Below are positions 8,348 to 16,717 of a DNA stretch of 64,000 nt, piece by piece. Both the position numbers and the translations under genes were made by a program. Every line of letters begins with the position of its first letter. Within the stretch, counting starts at the first letter, position 1. The DNA lies in NCBI RefSeq assembly GCF_009761815.1, contig NZ_RWIN01000125.1:1-64000 (forward strand), given 5' to 3'. This stretch comes from Pseudomonas sp. PB120 (lineage in GTDB: Bacteria > Pseudomonadota > Gammaproteobacteria > Pseudomonadales > Pseudomonadaceae). Below the pieces are notes generated by a model, which was given only the letters and a program-made list of their open reading frames with translations, was not told the DNA's origin and ran no database searches.

Positions 8348-9262
8348 TCAACTTTTCGCTGCACGCCATATTTTTCCGGCAACCATCACCACCGCCAATA
8401 CCACCGCCCCCGCCACAATCCCCGCCACCGCATTCAGCAGCGTCGGCACGACAAACCCGGCACCGCCCGCCCCTACGCTGACGCTTTCAATCCAGTGATG
8501 AACCACCGGCACGCCATGGGTGAGAATACCGCCGCCCACCAGGAACATCGCCGCCGTGCCGATCACCGACAGGCTTTTCATCATGTACGGCGCCGCACGC
8601 AAAATGCCGCCCCCGATGCTTCTCGCCATCTGACCCGGCTTTTGCGTCAGCCACAGGCCGAGGTCATCGAGTTTGACGATGCCGGCGACCAGGCCATAGA
8701 CGCCGACAGTCATGACGATAGCGATACCCGACAGCACAATCACTTGCTGGGTTAGCGAGGCACCCGCCACCGTTCCCAAGGTAATGGCGATGATTTCTGC
8801 CGAGAGAATAAAGTCAGTGCGCACAGCGCCCTTGATCTTGTCCTGTTCGAAAGCCACCAGGTCGACGGCCGGATCGGCCACGGCCTCGACCAGCTCTGCA
8901 TGCTCGGCCTGTTCTTCATCCTTGCTGTGCAGAAATTTATGCGCGAGCTTTTCAAAACCCTCGAAACACAGGTAGGCACCGCCAATCATCAACAACGGTG
9001 TCACCAGCCACGGGATGAACGCGCTGATGGCCAATGCCGACGGTACCAATATCAGTTTGTTGCGGAACGAGCCCTTGGCCACCGCCCACACCACCGGGAT
9101 TTCCCGCTCGGCGCGCACCCCGCTGACCTGCTGGGCATTGAGCGCCAGGTCGTCGCCGAGGACGCCGGCGGTCTTCTTCGCGGCCATTTTGGTCATCAAC
9201 GCCACATCGTCGAGTACGGCAGCGATGTCGTCGATCAGCACCAGCAAACTGCTTCCAGCCAT
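8348..9262 (-). CDS. DUF808 (YedI-like) inner-membrane protein
   Basis: A 304-residue DUF808 protein. The N terminus MAGSSLLVLIDDIAAVLDDVA and AAKKTAGVLGDDLALNAQQV is diagnostic. Four or more hydrophobic segments follow (about 75-95, 150-180, 185-205, 230-250, 265-295), with an acidic cytosolic loop near residue 115-140. The function of the family is not established. The ATG at 9262 is preceded by AAGGAC. It is transcribed divergently from the TetR gene across 134 bases, so control by that regulator is possible but untested. Confidence 0.88.
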   Translation of the reverse strand: MAGSSLLVLIDDIAAVLDDVALMTKMAAKKTAGVLGDDLALNAQQVSGVRAEREIPVVWAVAKGSFRNKLILVPSALAISAFIPWLVTPLLMIGGAYLCFEGFEKLAHKFLHSKDEEQAEHAELVEAVADPAVDLVAFEQDKIKGAVRTDFILSAEIIAITLGTVAGASLTQQVIVLSGIAIVMTVGVYGLVAGIVKLDDLGLWLTQKPGQMARSIGGGILRAAPYMMKSLSVIGTAAMFLVGGGILTHGVPVVHHWIESVSVGAGGAGFVVPTLLNAVAGIVAGAVVLAVVMVAGKIWRAAKS

Positions 9263-9396
9263 GAATCGGGTGTCCTTCTGAAATGAATGCTGGGCAGCAT
9301 AGCTCGGCCCGCTGCGGCGCGGGGCTTTCTTGAGCGGCGCGCGAGGCCGGTGCTACCATGCGCAACCGCCAGAACAGGCAAGGAACCACCTGGTTT

Positions 9397-10002
9397 ATGA
9401 GCACAATCCGCGAGCGCAACAAAGAACTGATCCTGCGTGCCGCCAGTGAAGAATTTGCCGACAAGGGCTTCGCTGCGACCAAAACCAGCGACATCGCCGC
9501 CAAGGCGGGATTGCCCAAGCCGAACGTCTATTACTACTTCAAATCCAAGGAAAACCTCTACCGCGAGGTCCTGGAAAGCATTATCGAGCCGATCCTGCAG
9601 GCCTCGACGCCGTTCAACGCCGACGGCGTGCCCAGCGAAGTGCTCAGCGGCTACATCCGCTCAAAGATCCGCATCTCCCGCGACTTGCCCTTTGCCTCGA
9701 AAGTGTTCGCCAGCGAAATCATGCACGGTGCTCCCCACTTGAGCCCTGACCTGGTCGAACAGCTTAACGGCCAGGCCAAGCACAATATCGACTGCATCCA
9801 GACCTGGATCGACCGCGGCCAGATCGCCGCCATCGACCCCAACCACCTGATGTTCAGCATCTGGGCCGCGACCCAGACCTACGCGGATTTCGACTGGCAG
9901 ATCACCGCGATTACCGGCAAGGCCAAGCTGGATGAAGAGGATTACGAAGCGGCGGCGCAGACGATTATCCGGTTGGTGCTTAAGGGGTGTGAGCCGGATT
10001 GA
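9397..10002 (+). CDS. TetR-family transcriptional regulator
   Basis: A 201-residue TetR regulator. The N-terminal HTH is clear (EEFADKGFAATKTSDIAAKAG then LPKPNVYYYFKSKENLYREV). The C-terminal ligand domain is of the RutR-like type (DLPFASKVFASEIMHGAPH, then WIDRGQIAAIDPNHLMFSIWAATQTYADF). The ligand is unknown. I recall a TetR gene at this place beside the gcl cluster in PAO1 (PA1504), so it may govern glyoxylate or pyrimidine/purine-linked genes; this is inference. ATG 9397 is preferred because the protein then begins like relatives; AAGGA lies 12 bases upstream. An open frame from 9358 lacks any Shine-Dalgarno sequence. Confidence 0.85.
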   Translation: MSTIRERNKELILRAASEEFADKGFAATKTSDIAAKAGLPKPNVYYYFKSKENLYREVLESIIEPILQASTPFNADGVPSEVLSGYIRSKIRISRDLPFASKVFASEIMHGAPHLSPDLVEQLNGQAKHNIDCIQTWIDRGQIAAIDPNHLMFSIWAATQTYADFDWQITAITGKAKLDEEDYEAAAQTIIRLVLKGCEPD

Positions 10003-10020
10003 GAGACTGGGTGAACCCCA

Positions 10021-10114
10021 ATCGCGGGCAAGCCCGCTCCCACAATTATTGAGGTGTTCACCTGATTTTGCGTTCATCCACCAAAACCTGTGGGAGCGGG
10101 CTTGCCCGCGATTG
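10021..10114. repeat. REP inverted pair (GGGCAAGCCCGC subtype) flanking RAYT
   Basis: Inverted copies of TCGCGGGCAAGCCCGCTCCC at 10021-10045 and 10089-10113 lie immediately 3' of the RAYT gene. Confidence 0.9.
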
Positions 10115-10135
10115 GTGGCGACTCAATTCCAAATA

Positions 10136-10594
10136 TTAAAGCCATACTGCATCCCAAAGCGGATAGTCGCCAAGTCGCTCTACAACTCCTGCTCGCAAAG
10201 GATTGGCCACAACATAGCGCGCCAACTTCACCAAATCCTCTTCTCGCCTTAATGCCCGGTCGTGGTATCCCTGCTGCCAGAGTGCACCTGTCCTTTTGCT
10301 CGACCGGTTTACCTCTCGAGTACTCAAAGACTTGGTTTGACGCATCAAATTGCTAAGAGAACATTTTTCCAGTTCGACCAACCAGTGAAAGTGGTCAGGC
10401 ATAACGACCCATGCCAGCGAATTCACCAACCTTAATTGGTGTGCCAGTCGAAACTGATGAACAACCAATCTGCCCAAAGCGAAATCAGTAAAAATCGGCT
10501 TGCGATCAAGTGTGTTAGTGGTCAGCAAATAGATCCGATTGGGTTCGGCATAGCGACCGGTTCGCAGGCGATGTGAAGCAGGGAAGTCAGGCAT
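10136..10594 (-). CDS. REP-associated tyrosine transposase (RAYT)
   Basis: A Y1 transposase of the IS200/IS605-like RAYT family, 152 residues from ATG 10594 (162 if ATG 10624 is used). Landmarks are RTGRYAEPNRIYLLTT at the N terminus, the metal-binding HFH in AWVVMPDHFHWLVEL, and the catalytic tyrosine in KLARYVVANPLRAGVV. RAYTs are single-copy domesticated enzymes thought to mobilise REPs. This one is bracketed by REPs of one subtype: an inverted pair on its 3' side and one copy at 10693-10720 on its 5' side. It appears intact. The start is uncertain; MPDFPASHRLRTGRY is the usual N terminus of relatives. Confidence 0.93.
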   Translation of the reverse strand: MPDFPASHRLRTGRYAEPNRIYLLTTNTLDRKPIFTDFALGRLVVHQFRLAHQLRLVNSLAWVVMPDHFHWLVELEKCSLSNLMRQTKSLSTREVNRSSKRTGALWQQGYHDRALRREEDLVKLARYVVANPLRAGVVERLGDYPLWDAVWL

Positions 10595-10692
10595 TCCTTT
10601 GCCACTCTCATGATGAAAATTCATGAGAAGACTAGACCTGTGATTGCCAAGTACTGCGGCAGACTTTTAGCTGGATGTGTCTGGTAGGCAGT

Positions 10693-10720
10693 CATCGCGG
10701 GCAAGCCCGCTCCCACAGGG
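10693..10720. repeat. Single REP copy, 5' side of RAYT
   Basis: One copy of the TCGCGGGCAAGCCCGCTCCC core followed by ACAGGG. It is the same subtype as the pair at 10021-10114, placing REPs on both sides of the transposase. Confidence 0.85.
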
Positions 10721-10790
10721 ATTCGAGGCGTTCACATATTTTGTGGGCGCCATCTGCCTTCTGTGGGTGCGGCCATTCATTCACCACAAA

Positions 10791-11231
10791 TCAAGCAACA
10801 ACCCCAGCATCCGCCACCAACCCCAACGCCTCGATCGCATTGATTGCACACTGCTCGTCCACATCAGAAATATCCCCGCTGATCCCCACCGCCCCCAGCA
10901 CGTTCCCTTCCTGATCCCGAATCAACACACCACCCGGTGCCGGCACGACGCTGCCCTGCCCCAGGCTGTTAAGTGCGGCAATAAACGCCGGTCGTTGTTG
11001 CGCATCCAGCGCCAGCAGGCGTGAGCCTTTGCCCAGGGCGATGGCACCCCAGGCTTTGCCGATGGCGATTTGTGGGCGAAGCAGGCTCGCGCCATCTTCG
11101 CGCTGCAGGGTGACCAGGTGCCCGCCGGCGTCCAGCACGGCGATGGTCAACGGGGCCGCGGAAATTGCGCGCGCGGCGGTGATGGCCTGACTGGTCAGGT
11201 TGACTGCCACTTTCAAGGTTAAAGCGCTCAT
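10791..11231 (-). CDS. DUF336 / GlcG-HbpS-like protein
   Basis: A 146-residue GlcG/HbpS (DUF336) single-domain protein. Typical blocks are PLTIAVLDAGGHLVTLQREDGA, RPQIAIGKAWGAIALGKGS and PAPGGVLIRDQEGNVLGAVGISGD. The family is encoded with glycolate, glyoxylate and diol catabolism genes, and some members bind heme; an enzymatic role is not proved. It is divergent from gcl across 267 bases that hold two identical palindromes, so it is probably co-regulated with the pathway. PAO1 has an equivalent (PA1503, from memory) next to gcl. Confidence 0.85.
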   Translation of the reverse strand: MSALTLKVAVNLTSQAITAARAISAAPLTIAVLDAGGHLVTLQREDGASLLRPQIAIGKAWGAIALGKGSRLLALDAQQRPAFIAALNSLGQGSVVPAPGGVLIRDQEGNVLGAVGISGDISDVDEQCAINAIEALGLVADAGVVA

Positions 11232-11324
11232 GGTGCCGTCCTCATTTTGTTATAGGGAAAGCTGTTGGACTGCGCGTTTGTGCCGCAGCCCGATGCAACA
11301 AATAGAACACAATGAATTATTTTT

Positions 11325-11334
11325 TTGTATACAA
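11325..11334. promoter_or_regulatory. Putative GntR-type operator, copy 1
   Basis: The perfect palindrome TTGTATACAA fits the TNGTNNACNA pattern of FadR-type GntR regulators. It lies 94 bases upstream of the DUF336 gene. The identical word recurs at 11463. Confidence 0.55.
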
Positions 11335-11462
11335 TAATTATCGAAAAGCGCCACATGCGACGAAAAGCCACAGCTTGAAGGGCTTCCGACGAATGAAACG
11401 GTCGCTTGAGAAAATGGATTGACCTGCAGCGTCCGGCGTGAATACACTCGGCGCAAAGCCAC

Positions 11463-11472
11463 TTGTATACAA
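11463..11472. promoter_or_regulatory. Putative GntR-type operator, copy 2
   Basis: Second copy of TTGTATACAA, 26 bases before the gcl ATG. At this position it would overlap or abut the gcl transcription start, as expected for a repressor site. Confidence 0.6.
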
Positions 11473-11498
11473 TTACAAAACGTAAGAGGCACAAAACC

Positions 11499-13274
11499 AT
11501 GAGCAAAATGAGAGCAATCGAAGCCGCCGTTCTGGTGATGCGCCGTGAAGGGGTTGATACCGCTTTTGGCATCCCGGGCGCCGCGATCAACCCGCTGTAC
11601 TCGGCCCTGCAAAAGGTCGGTGGCATCGATCACGTCCTCGCTCGCCACGTTGAAGGCGCCTCGCACATGGCCGAGGGCTACACCCGCACCAAGGCCGGCA
11701 ACATCGGCGTATGCATCGGCACTTCCGGCCCGGCCGGTACCGACATGGTCACCGGGCTCTACAGCGCCTCGGCCGACTCGATTCCAATCCTGTGCATCAC
11801 CGGGCAAGCACCCCGCGCCCGTATGCACAAGGAAGACTTCCAGGCGGTGGACATCACCACCATCGTCAAGCCAGTCACCAAGTGGGCAACCACCGTCATG
11901 GAACCGGGCCAGGTGCCTTACGCGTTCCAGAAAGCCTTCTACGAAATGCGCTCCGGCCGCCCAGGCCCGGTGCTGATCGACCTGCCGTTCGACGTGCAGA
12001 TGGCTGAAATCGAATTCGACATCGACGCCTACGAACCCCTGCCACTGGCCAATCCGACCGCTAACCGTGTGCAAATCGAGAAGGCCCTGGCCATGCTCGA
12101 TCAGGCCGAACGCCCATTGCTGGTTGCCGGTGGCGGCATCATCAATGCCGACGCCAGCGAATTGCTGGTGGAATTCGCCGAGTTGACCGGTATTCCCGTG
12201 ATCCCGACCCTGATGGGCTGGGGCACGATCCCGGACGATCACCCGTTGATGGTCGGCATGGTCGGCCTGCAAACATCGCACCGTTACGGTAACGCCACCC
12301 TGTTGAAATCCGACGTGGTGCTGGGCGTGGGCAACCGTTGGGCCAACCGTCACACCGGTTCGATCGACGTGTACACCGAAGGCCGCAAGTTCATTCACGT
12401 CGACATCGAGCCGACGCAAATCGGCCGCGTGTTCAACCCGGACCTGGGCATCGTGTCCGACGCTGCAGCTGCGCTGACCGTGTTCATCGAAGTCGCTCGC
12501 GAATGGCAAGCCGCCGGCAAGCTGAAAAACCGCAGTGCCTGGCTGCAAGACTGCCAGCAGCGCAAGGCCAGCCTGCAGCGCAAGACCCACTTCGACAACG
12601 TGCCGGTCAAGCCGCAGCGTGTTTACGAAGAGATGAACCAAGTGTTCGGCAAAGACACCTGCTACGTCAGCACCATCGGTCTGTCGCAGATTGCCGGCGC
12701 GCAGTTCCTGCACGTCTACAAACCGCGTCACTGGATCAACTGCGGTCAGGCCGGCCCGCTGGGCTGGACCATTCCGGCAGCATTGGGCGTGGTCAAGGCC
12801 GACCCGAGCCGCAAGGTCGTGGCACTGTCGGGCGACTATGACTTCCAGTTCATGATCGAAGAGTTGGCGGTGGGCGCGCAGTTCAAGCTGCCGTACATCC
12901 ACGTTGTGGTTAACAATTCGTACCTGGGGCTGATTCGTCAGGCTCAGCGCGGTTTCGACATGGACTACTGCGTGCAGCTGTCCTTCGATAACCTGAACGC
13001 TCCGGAACTCAACGGTTACGGTGTCGATCACGTCGCCGTCGCCGAAGGCCTCGGTTGCAAGGCGCTGCGTGTGTTCGAACCGGCCCAGATCCAGCCTGCC
13101 CTGCGCAAGGCCCAGGAACTGATCGAAGAGTTCAAGGTGCCGGTCATCGTCGAGATTATTCTGGAGCGCGTGACCAACATTTCCATGGGTACCGAGATCA
13201 ACGCCGTCAACGAGTTCGAAGACCTGGCGCTGGTCGGCAACGATGCGCCAACGGCGATTTCGTTGCTTGATTAA
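11499..13274 (+). CDS. gcl: Glyoxylate carboligase (tartronate-semialdehyde synthase)
   Basis: A 591-residue ThDP-dependent enzyme that condenses two glyoxylate to tartronate semialdehyde plus CO2. It has the three-domain layout of the family: Pyr domain (MRAIEAAVLVMRREGVDTAFGIPGAAINP), FAD-binding middle domain, and PP domain with the ThDP motif ALSGDYDFQFMIEELAVGAQ...VVNNSYLGLIRQ. Gcl is unusual in lacking the conserved Pyr-domain glutamate of ThDP enzymes; the residue here (FGIPGAAINPLYSAL...HVEGASHMAEGYTR region) should be checked by alignment. ATG 11499 has AAGAGG nine bases upstream. It is first in the gcl-hyi-glxR-ttuD-pykF run. Confidence 0.97.
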   Translation: MSKMRAIEAAVLVMRREGVDTAFGIPGAAINPLYSALQKVGGIDHVLARHVEGASHMAEGYTRTKAGNIGVCIGTSGPAGTDMVTGLYSASADSIPILCITGQAPRARMHKEDFQAVDITTIVKPVTKWATTVMEPGQVPYAFQKAFYEMRSGRPGPVLIDLPFDVQMAEIEFDIDAYEPLPLANPTANRVQIEKALAMLDQAERPLLVAGGGIINADASELLVEFAELTGIPVIPTLMGWGTIPDDHPLMVGMVGLQTSHRYGNATLLKSDVVLGVGNRWANRHTGSIDVYTEGRKFIHVDIEPTQIGRVFNPDLGIVSDAAAALTVFIEVAREWQAAGKLKNRSAWLQDCQQRKASLQRKTHFDNVPVKPQRVYEEMNQVFGKDTCYVSTIGLSQIAGAQFLHVYKPRHWINCGQAGPLGWTIPAALGVVKADPSRKVVALSGDYDFQFMIEELAVGAQFKLPYIHVVVNNSYLGLIRQAQRGFDMDYCVQLSFDNLNAPELNGYGVDHVAVAEGLGCKALRVFEPAQIQPALRKAQELIEEFKVPVIVEIILERVTNISMGTEINAVNEFEDLALVGNDAPTAISLLD

Positions 13275-13286
13275 GATGACCTGAAA

Positions 13287-13393
13287 CCTGTAGCAGCTGT
13301 CGAGGCACGAGGCTGCGTTGCGCGTCCGCAGGACCGCCGTCAGGGGCCGCTTCGCAGCCCGACGCAGCCTCGTACCTCGGCAGCTGCTACAGG
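13287..13393. repeat. Long imperfect inverted repeat (CTGTAGCAGCTG family) between gcl and hyi
   Basis: Arms beginning CCTGTAGCAGCTGTCGAGG and ending CTCGGCAGCTGCTACAGG could fold the whole 107 bases into one hairpin. A second member of the family is at 50243-50354. Confidence 0.85.
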
Positions 13394-13417
13394 TCACTAT
13401 TTTTACAGGAGACCACC

Positions 13418-14200
13418 ATGCCGCGTTTCGCCGCCAACCTGTCCATGCTGTTCACTGAGCAGGATTTTCTTGCCCGTTTCGAAGCGGCCGCCAAGGCCGG
13501 TTTCAGTGGTGTCGAGTACCTGTTCCCTTACGATTTCAGCTCGGCCGACATCAAGGCCAAGCTCGACGCCAATGGCCTGACCCAGGTGCTGTTCAACCTG
13601 CCGGCCGGTGACTGGGCCAAGGGCGAGCGCGGTATCGCGTGCCTGCCGGATCGGGTCGAAGAGTTCCGCGCCGGTGTCGATCTGGCAATCGCCTACGCGC
13701 AAGTGCTGGGCAACACCCAGGTCAATTGCCTGGCCGGTATCCGCCCACAAGGCGTGGACGATGCCACCGTGGAAAACACCTTCGTCGCCAACCTCAAGTA
13801 CGCCGCCGACAAGCTGCAAGCGGTGGGCATCAAGCTGGTGATGGAAGCGATCAACACCCGCGACATCCCGGGCTTCTACCTGAACAACACGGCGCAAGCT
13901 CTTTCGATTCGCGAGCAGGTGGGCAGCGCCAATCTGTTCCTGCAATACGACATCTACCACATGCAAATCATGGAGGGTGACCTGGCCCGGACCATGGCCG
14001 CGCACCTGGGCGAGATCAACCATATCCAGTTGGCCGACAACCCGGGGCGCAACGAACCGGGCACCGGTGAGATCAACTACCGCTTCCTGTTCGAACACCT
14101 GGACCGCATTGGGTATCAGGGGTGGGTTGGCTGTGAATACAAGCCGCTGACCACCACGGAAGCGGGTCTGGGCTGGTTGAAAACCCATAACGCGATCTGA
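13418..14200 (+). CDS. hyi: Hydroxypyruvate isomerase
   Basis: A 260-residue xylose-isomerase-like TIM barrel that interconverts hydroxypyruvate and tartronate semialdehyde. Landmarks are MPRFAANLSMLFTEQDFLAR, FSGVEYLFPYDF, VMEAINTRDIPGFYLNN with its glutamate, QYDIYHMQIMEGD, and the catalytic-site block VGCEYKPLTTTEAGLGWL at the C terminus. The ATG at 13418 has AGGAG upstream. It is separated from gcl by a large hairpin repeat and from glxR by another, so transcript levels along the operon may be staged. Confidence 0.95.
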   Translation: MPRFAANLSMLFTEQDFLARFEAAAKAGFSGVEYLFPYDFSSADIKAKLDANGLTQVLFNLPAGDWAKGERGIACLPDRVEEFRAGVDLAIAYAQVLGNTQVNCLAGIRPQGVDDATVENTFVANLKYAADKLQAVGIKLVMEAINTRDIPGFYLNNTAQALSIREQVGSANLFLQYDIYHMQIMEGDLARTMAAHLGEINHIQLADNPGRNEPGTGEINYRFLFEHLDRIGYQGWVGCEYKPLTTTEAGLGWLKTHNAI

Positions 14201-14217
14201 AGTTTAAGCAAAATCAT

Positions 14218-14348
14218 TGTGGCGAGGGAGCTTGCTCCCGCTCGGCTGCGCAGCAGTCGTAAACACTGCAAACCGGTTTTGCCTGATACACCTCGGTGGC
14301 TGATTGGGGCCGCTTCGCGACCCAGCGGGAGCAAGCTCCCTTGCCACA
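14218..14348. repeat. Inverted repeat (GGGAGCTTGCTCCC family) between hyi and glxR
   Basis: Arms TGGCGAGGGAGCTTGCTCCC and its reverse near 14329-14348, each arm itself self-complementary. Same family as 18133-18267. Confidence 0.85.
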
Positions 14349-14398
14349 GGGTGTGTCGTACAAATAATTGAGCAAGACAAAAACAAGAGGAATTTCTC

Positions 14399-15292
14399 AT
14401 GGCTAAAATCGGATTTATCGGCACCGGCATCATGGGCCACCCAATGGCGTTGAACCTGCAGAAAGCCGGTCACAGCCTGTTCCTGTCGGCGCACCACGAC
14501 GCGGCCCCGGCCGATCTGATCGCTGCTGGCGCCGTTGCCCTGGCGAACCCGAAAGAAGTCGCCCAGGAAGCCGAATTCATCATCGTCATGGTTCCGGACA
14601 CCCCGCAGGTCGATGACGTGCTGTTCCGTGCCGACGGCATTGCAGCCGGCGTGGGCAAGGGCAAAATCGTCATCGACATGAGCTCGATCTCGCCGACCGC
14701 CACCAAAGCGTTCGCCGCCAGGATCAACGAAAAAGGCGCGCAGTACCTCGACGCCCCGGTGTCCGGCGGTGAAGTCGGTGCCAAGGCCGCGACCCTGAGC
14801 ATCATGGTCGGCGGCGATGCCGATGCCTTCGAACGCGCGCTGCCGCTGTTCCAGGCCATGGGCAAGAACATCACGCTGGTGGGCGGTAACGGCGACGGTC
14901 AAACCGCGAAAGTGGCGAACCAGATCATCGTCGCGCTGAACATCCAGGCCGTGGCCGAAGCGCTGTTGTTCGCCTCGAAAAACGGTGCCGATCCCGCCAA
15001 GGTGCGTGAGGCGCTGATGGGCGGTTTCGCTTCGTCGAAGATCCTCGAAGTGCACGGCGAGCGCATGATCAAGGGCACCTTCGATCCAGGCTTCCGCATC
15101 AGCCTGCACCAGAAGGACCTGAACCTGGCCCTGCAAGGCGCCAAGGAACTGAACATCAACCTGCCGAACACCGCCAACACCCAGCAAGTGTTCAGCACCT
15201 GCGCGGCCATCGGCGGCAGCAACTGGGACCACTCGGCGCTGATCAAAGGGCTGGAGCACATGGCGAATTTCTCGATTCGCGATAAGCAGTAA
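14399..15292 (+). CDS. glxR: Tartronate-semialdehyde (2-hydroxy-3-oxopropionate) reductase
   Basis: A 297-residue beta-hydroxyacid dehydrogenase that reduces tartronate semialdehyde to D-glycerate with NAD(P)H. The Rossmann motif GFIGTGIMGHPMALNLQKAG is at residues 5-24, the substrate loop DAPVSGGEVGAKAATLSIMVGG follows, and the catalytic lysine lies in DGQTAKVANQIIVALNIQAVAE. The C-terminal GFRISLHQKDLNLAL block is also present. The ATG at 14399 follows AAGAGGAATTTCTC. It belongs to the gcl operon and supplies glycerate to ttuD. Confidence 0.96.
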   Translation: MAKIGFIGTGIMGHPMALNLQKAGHSLFLSAHHDAAPADLIAAGAVALANPKEVAQEAEFIIVMVPDTPQVDDVLFRADGIAAGVGKGKIVIDMSSISPTATKAFAARINEKGAQYLDAPVSGGEVGAKAATLSIMVGGDADAFERALPLFQAMGKNITLVGGNGDGQTAKVANQIIVALNIQAVAEALLFASKNGADPAKVREALMGGFASSKILEVHGERMIKGTFDPGFRISLHQKDLNLALQGAKELNINLPNTANTQQVFSTCAAIGGSNWDHSALIKGLEHMANFSIRDKQ

Positions 15293-15305
15293 GCCTTGCC
15301 TGAAC

Positions 15306-15394
15306 CTGTGGGAGCCAGCCTGCTGGCGATGAAATCAACGCGGTGTGTCTGATAGACCGCGGCGCCTGAATCGCCAGCAGGCTGGCTCCCACAA
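15306..15394. repeat. REP inverted pair between glxR and ttuD
   Basis: Inverted copies of GTGGGAGCCAGCCTGCTGGC and its complement. Same subtype as 1-95. Confidence 0.85.
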
Positions 15395-15436
15395 GGTTGC
15401 TCCGCCCTCCAATAACAAGAATTCCGGGAGCCCGCC

Positions 15437-16717
15437 ATGTCGGTCGATCCGCAACAATTCCTGCGCGAGCTGTTTGCCACAGCCATTGACGCGGCCCATC
15501 CGCAGCAAGTCCTCGAAGCCCATTTGCCCGCTGATCGCAGCGGCCGCGTGATCGTCATCGGCGCCGGCAAGGCCGCAGCCGCCATGGCCCAGGTGGTCGA
15601 GCGCTGCTGGCAGGGTGAAGTGTCGGGTCTGGTGGTCACCCGCTACGGCCACGGTGCCCCGTGCGAAAAAATCGAAGTCGTCGAAGCCGCTCACCCGGTA
15701 CCGGATGCGGCGGGCCTGGCCGTCGCCCAACGGGTACTGGAACTGGTCAGCGACCTGACTGAAGACGACCGCGTCATCTTTCTGCTCTCGGGCGGCGGTT
15801 CCGCGTTGCTGGCCCTTCCGGCCGCCGGCATCACCTTGGCCGACAAGCAGTCGATCAACAAAGCCCTGCTCAAATCCGGCGCAACCATCGGCGAGATGAA
15901 TTGCGTGCGCAAGCACCTCTCGGCGATCAAGGGCGGCCGTCTCGGCAAGGCCTGCTGGCCGGCGACTGTTTATACCTATGCGATTTCCGATGTACCGGGC
16001 GACCTCGCTACGGTCATCGCTTCCGGCCCCACCGTGGCCGATCCGAGCACTTCGGCTGAAGCCCTGGCGATCCTCAAGCGCTATGGCATTGAAGTGCCGG
16101 TGTCCATGCGCAACTGGCTGCAAAGCCCGGAATCGGAAACCGTCAAACCCGGCGATCCGTGCCTCGCACGCAGCCACTTCCAGTTGATCGCCCGCCCGCA
16201 GCAGTCGCTGGAAGCGGCGGCGGTGAAAGCGCGGCAAGCCGGTTTCAGCCCGCTGATTCTCGGCGATCTGGAAGGCGAATCCCGGGAAGTGGCCAAGGTT
16301 CACGCCGGCATCGCGCGGCAAGTGGTCTTGCATGGCCAACCGCTGGCGGCGCCGTGCGTGATCCTCTCGGGCGGTGAAACCACCGTCACCGTGCGCGGTA
16401 ATGGTCGCGGCGGGCGCAACGCCGAATTCTTGCTGAGCCTGACCGACAGCCTCAAAGGCCTGCCCGGCGTGTATGCCCTGGCCGGTGACACCGACGGCAT
16501 CGACGGCTCCGAAGACAACGCCGGCGCAATCATGACCCCGGACAGCTACGCCCGCGCCGCCGCCCTTGGCCTGAGCGCCAGCGATGAACTCGATAACAAC
16601 AATGGCTACGGCTATTTCGAGGCGCTGGACGCATTGATCGTCACCGAGCCAACCCGTACCAACGTCAACGACTTCCGCGCCATTCTGATTCTCGAGAGCC
16701 CTAAACATGACGCCTGA
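15437..16717 (+). CDS. ttuD: Glycerate 2-kinase (MOFRL family), annotated TtuD
   Basis: A 426-residue GckA/TtuD/MOFRL protein. The DUF4147 N-terminal domain shows VIVIGAGKAAAAMAQVVE, LLSGGGSALLALPAAGITLADKQ and KHLSAIKGGRLGKAC. The C-terminal MOFRL block contains ILSGGETTVTVRGNGRGGRNAEF and ALAGDTDGIDGSEDNAGA. TtuD was named as a hydroxypyruvate reductase, but the fold is that of glycerate 2-kinases; given glxR beside it, phosphorylation of D-glycerate to 2-phosphoglycerate is the more likely step. It overlaps pykF by 11 bases, coupling the two. The ATG has GGGAG upstream. Confidence 0.9.
   Translation: MSVDPQQFLRELFATAIDAAHPQQVLEAHLPADRSGRVIVIGAGKAAAAMAQVVERCWQGEVSGLVVTRYGHGAPCEKIEVVEAAHPVPDAAGLAVAQRVLELVSDLTEDDRVIFLLSGGGSALLALPAAGITLADKQSINKALLKSGATIGEMNCVRKHLSAIKGGRLGKACWPATVYTYAISDVPGDLATVIASGPTVADPSTSAEALAILKRYGIEVPVSMRNWLQSPESETVKPGDPCLARSHFQLIARPQQSLEAAAVKARQAGFSPLILGDLEGESREVAKVHAGIARQVVLHGQPLAAPCVILSGGETTVTVRGNGRGGRNAEFLLSLTDSLKGLPGVYALAGDTDGIDGSEDNAGAIMTPDSYARAAALGLSASDELDNNNGYGYFEALDALIVTEPTRTNVNDFRAILILESPKHDA

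Noticed and set aside
11250..13397. A 715-codon open frame opposite gcl
   Set aside because: Antisense shadow: no ribosome site, composition typical of reverse-frame translation, and the plus-strand gene is unambiguous.
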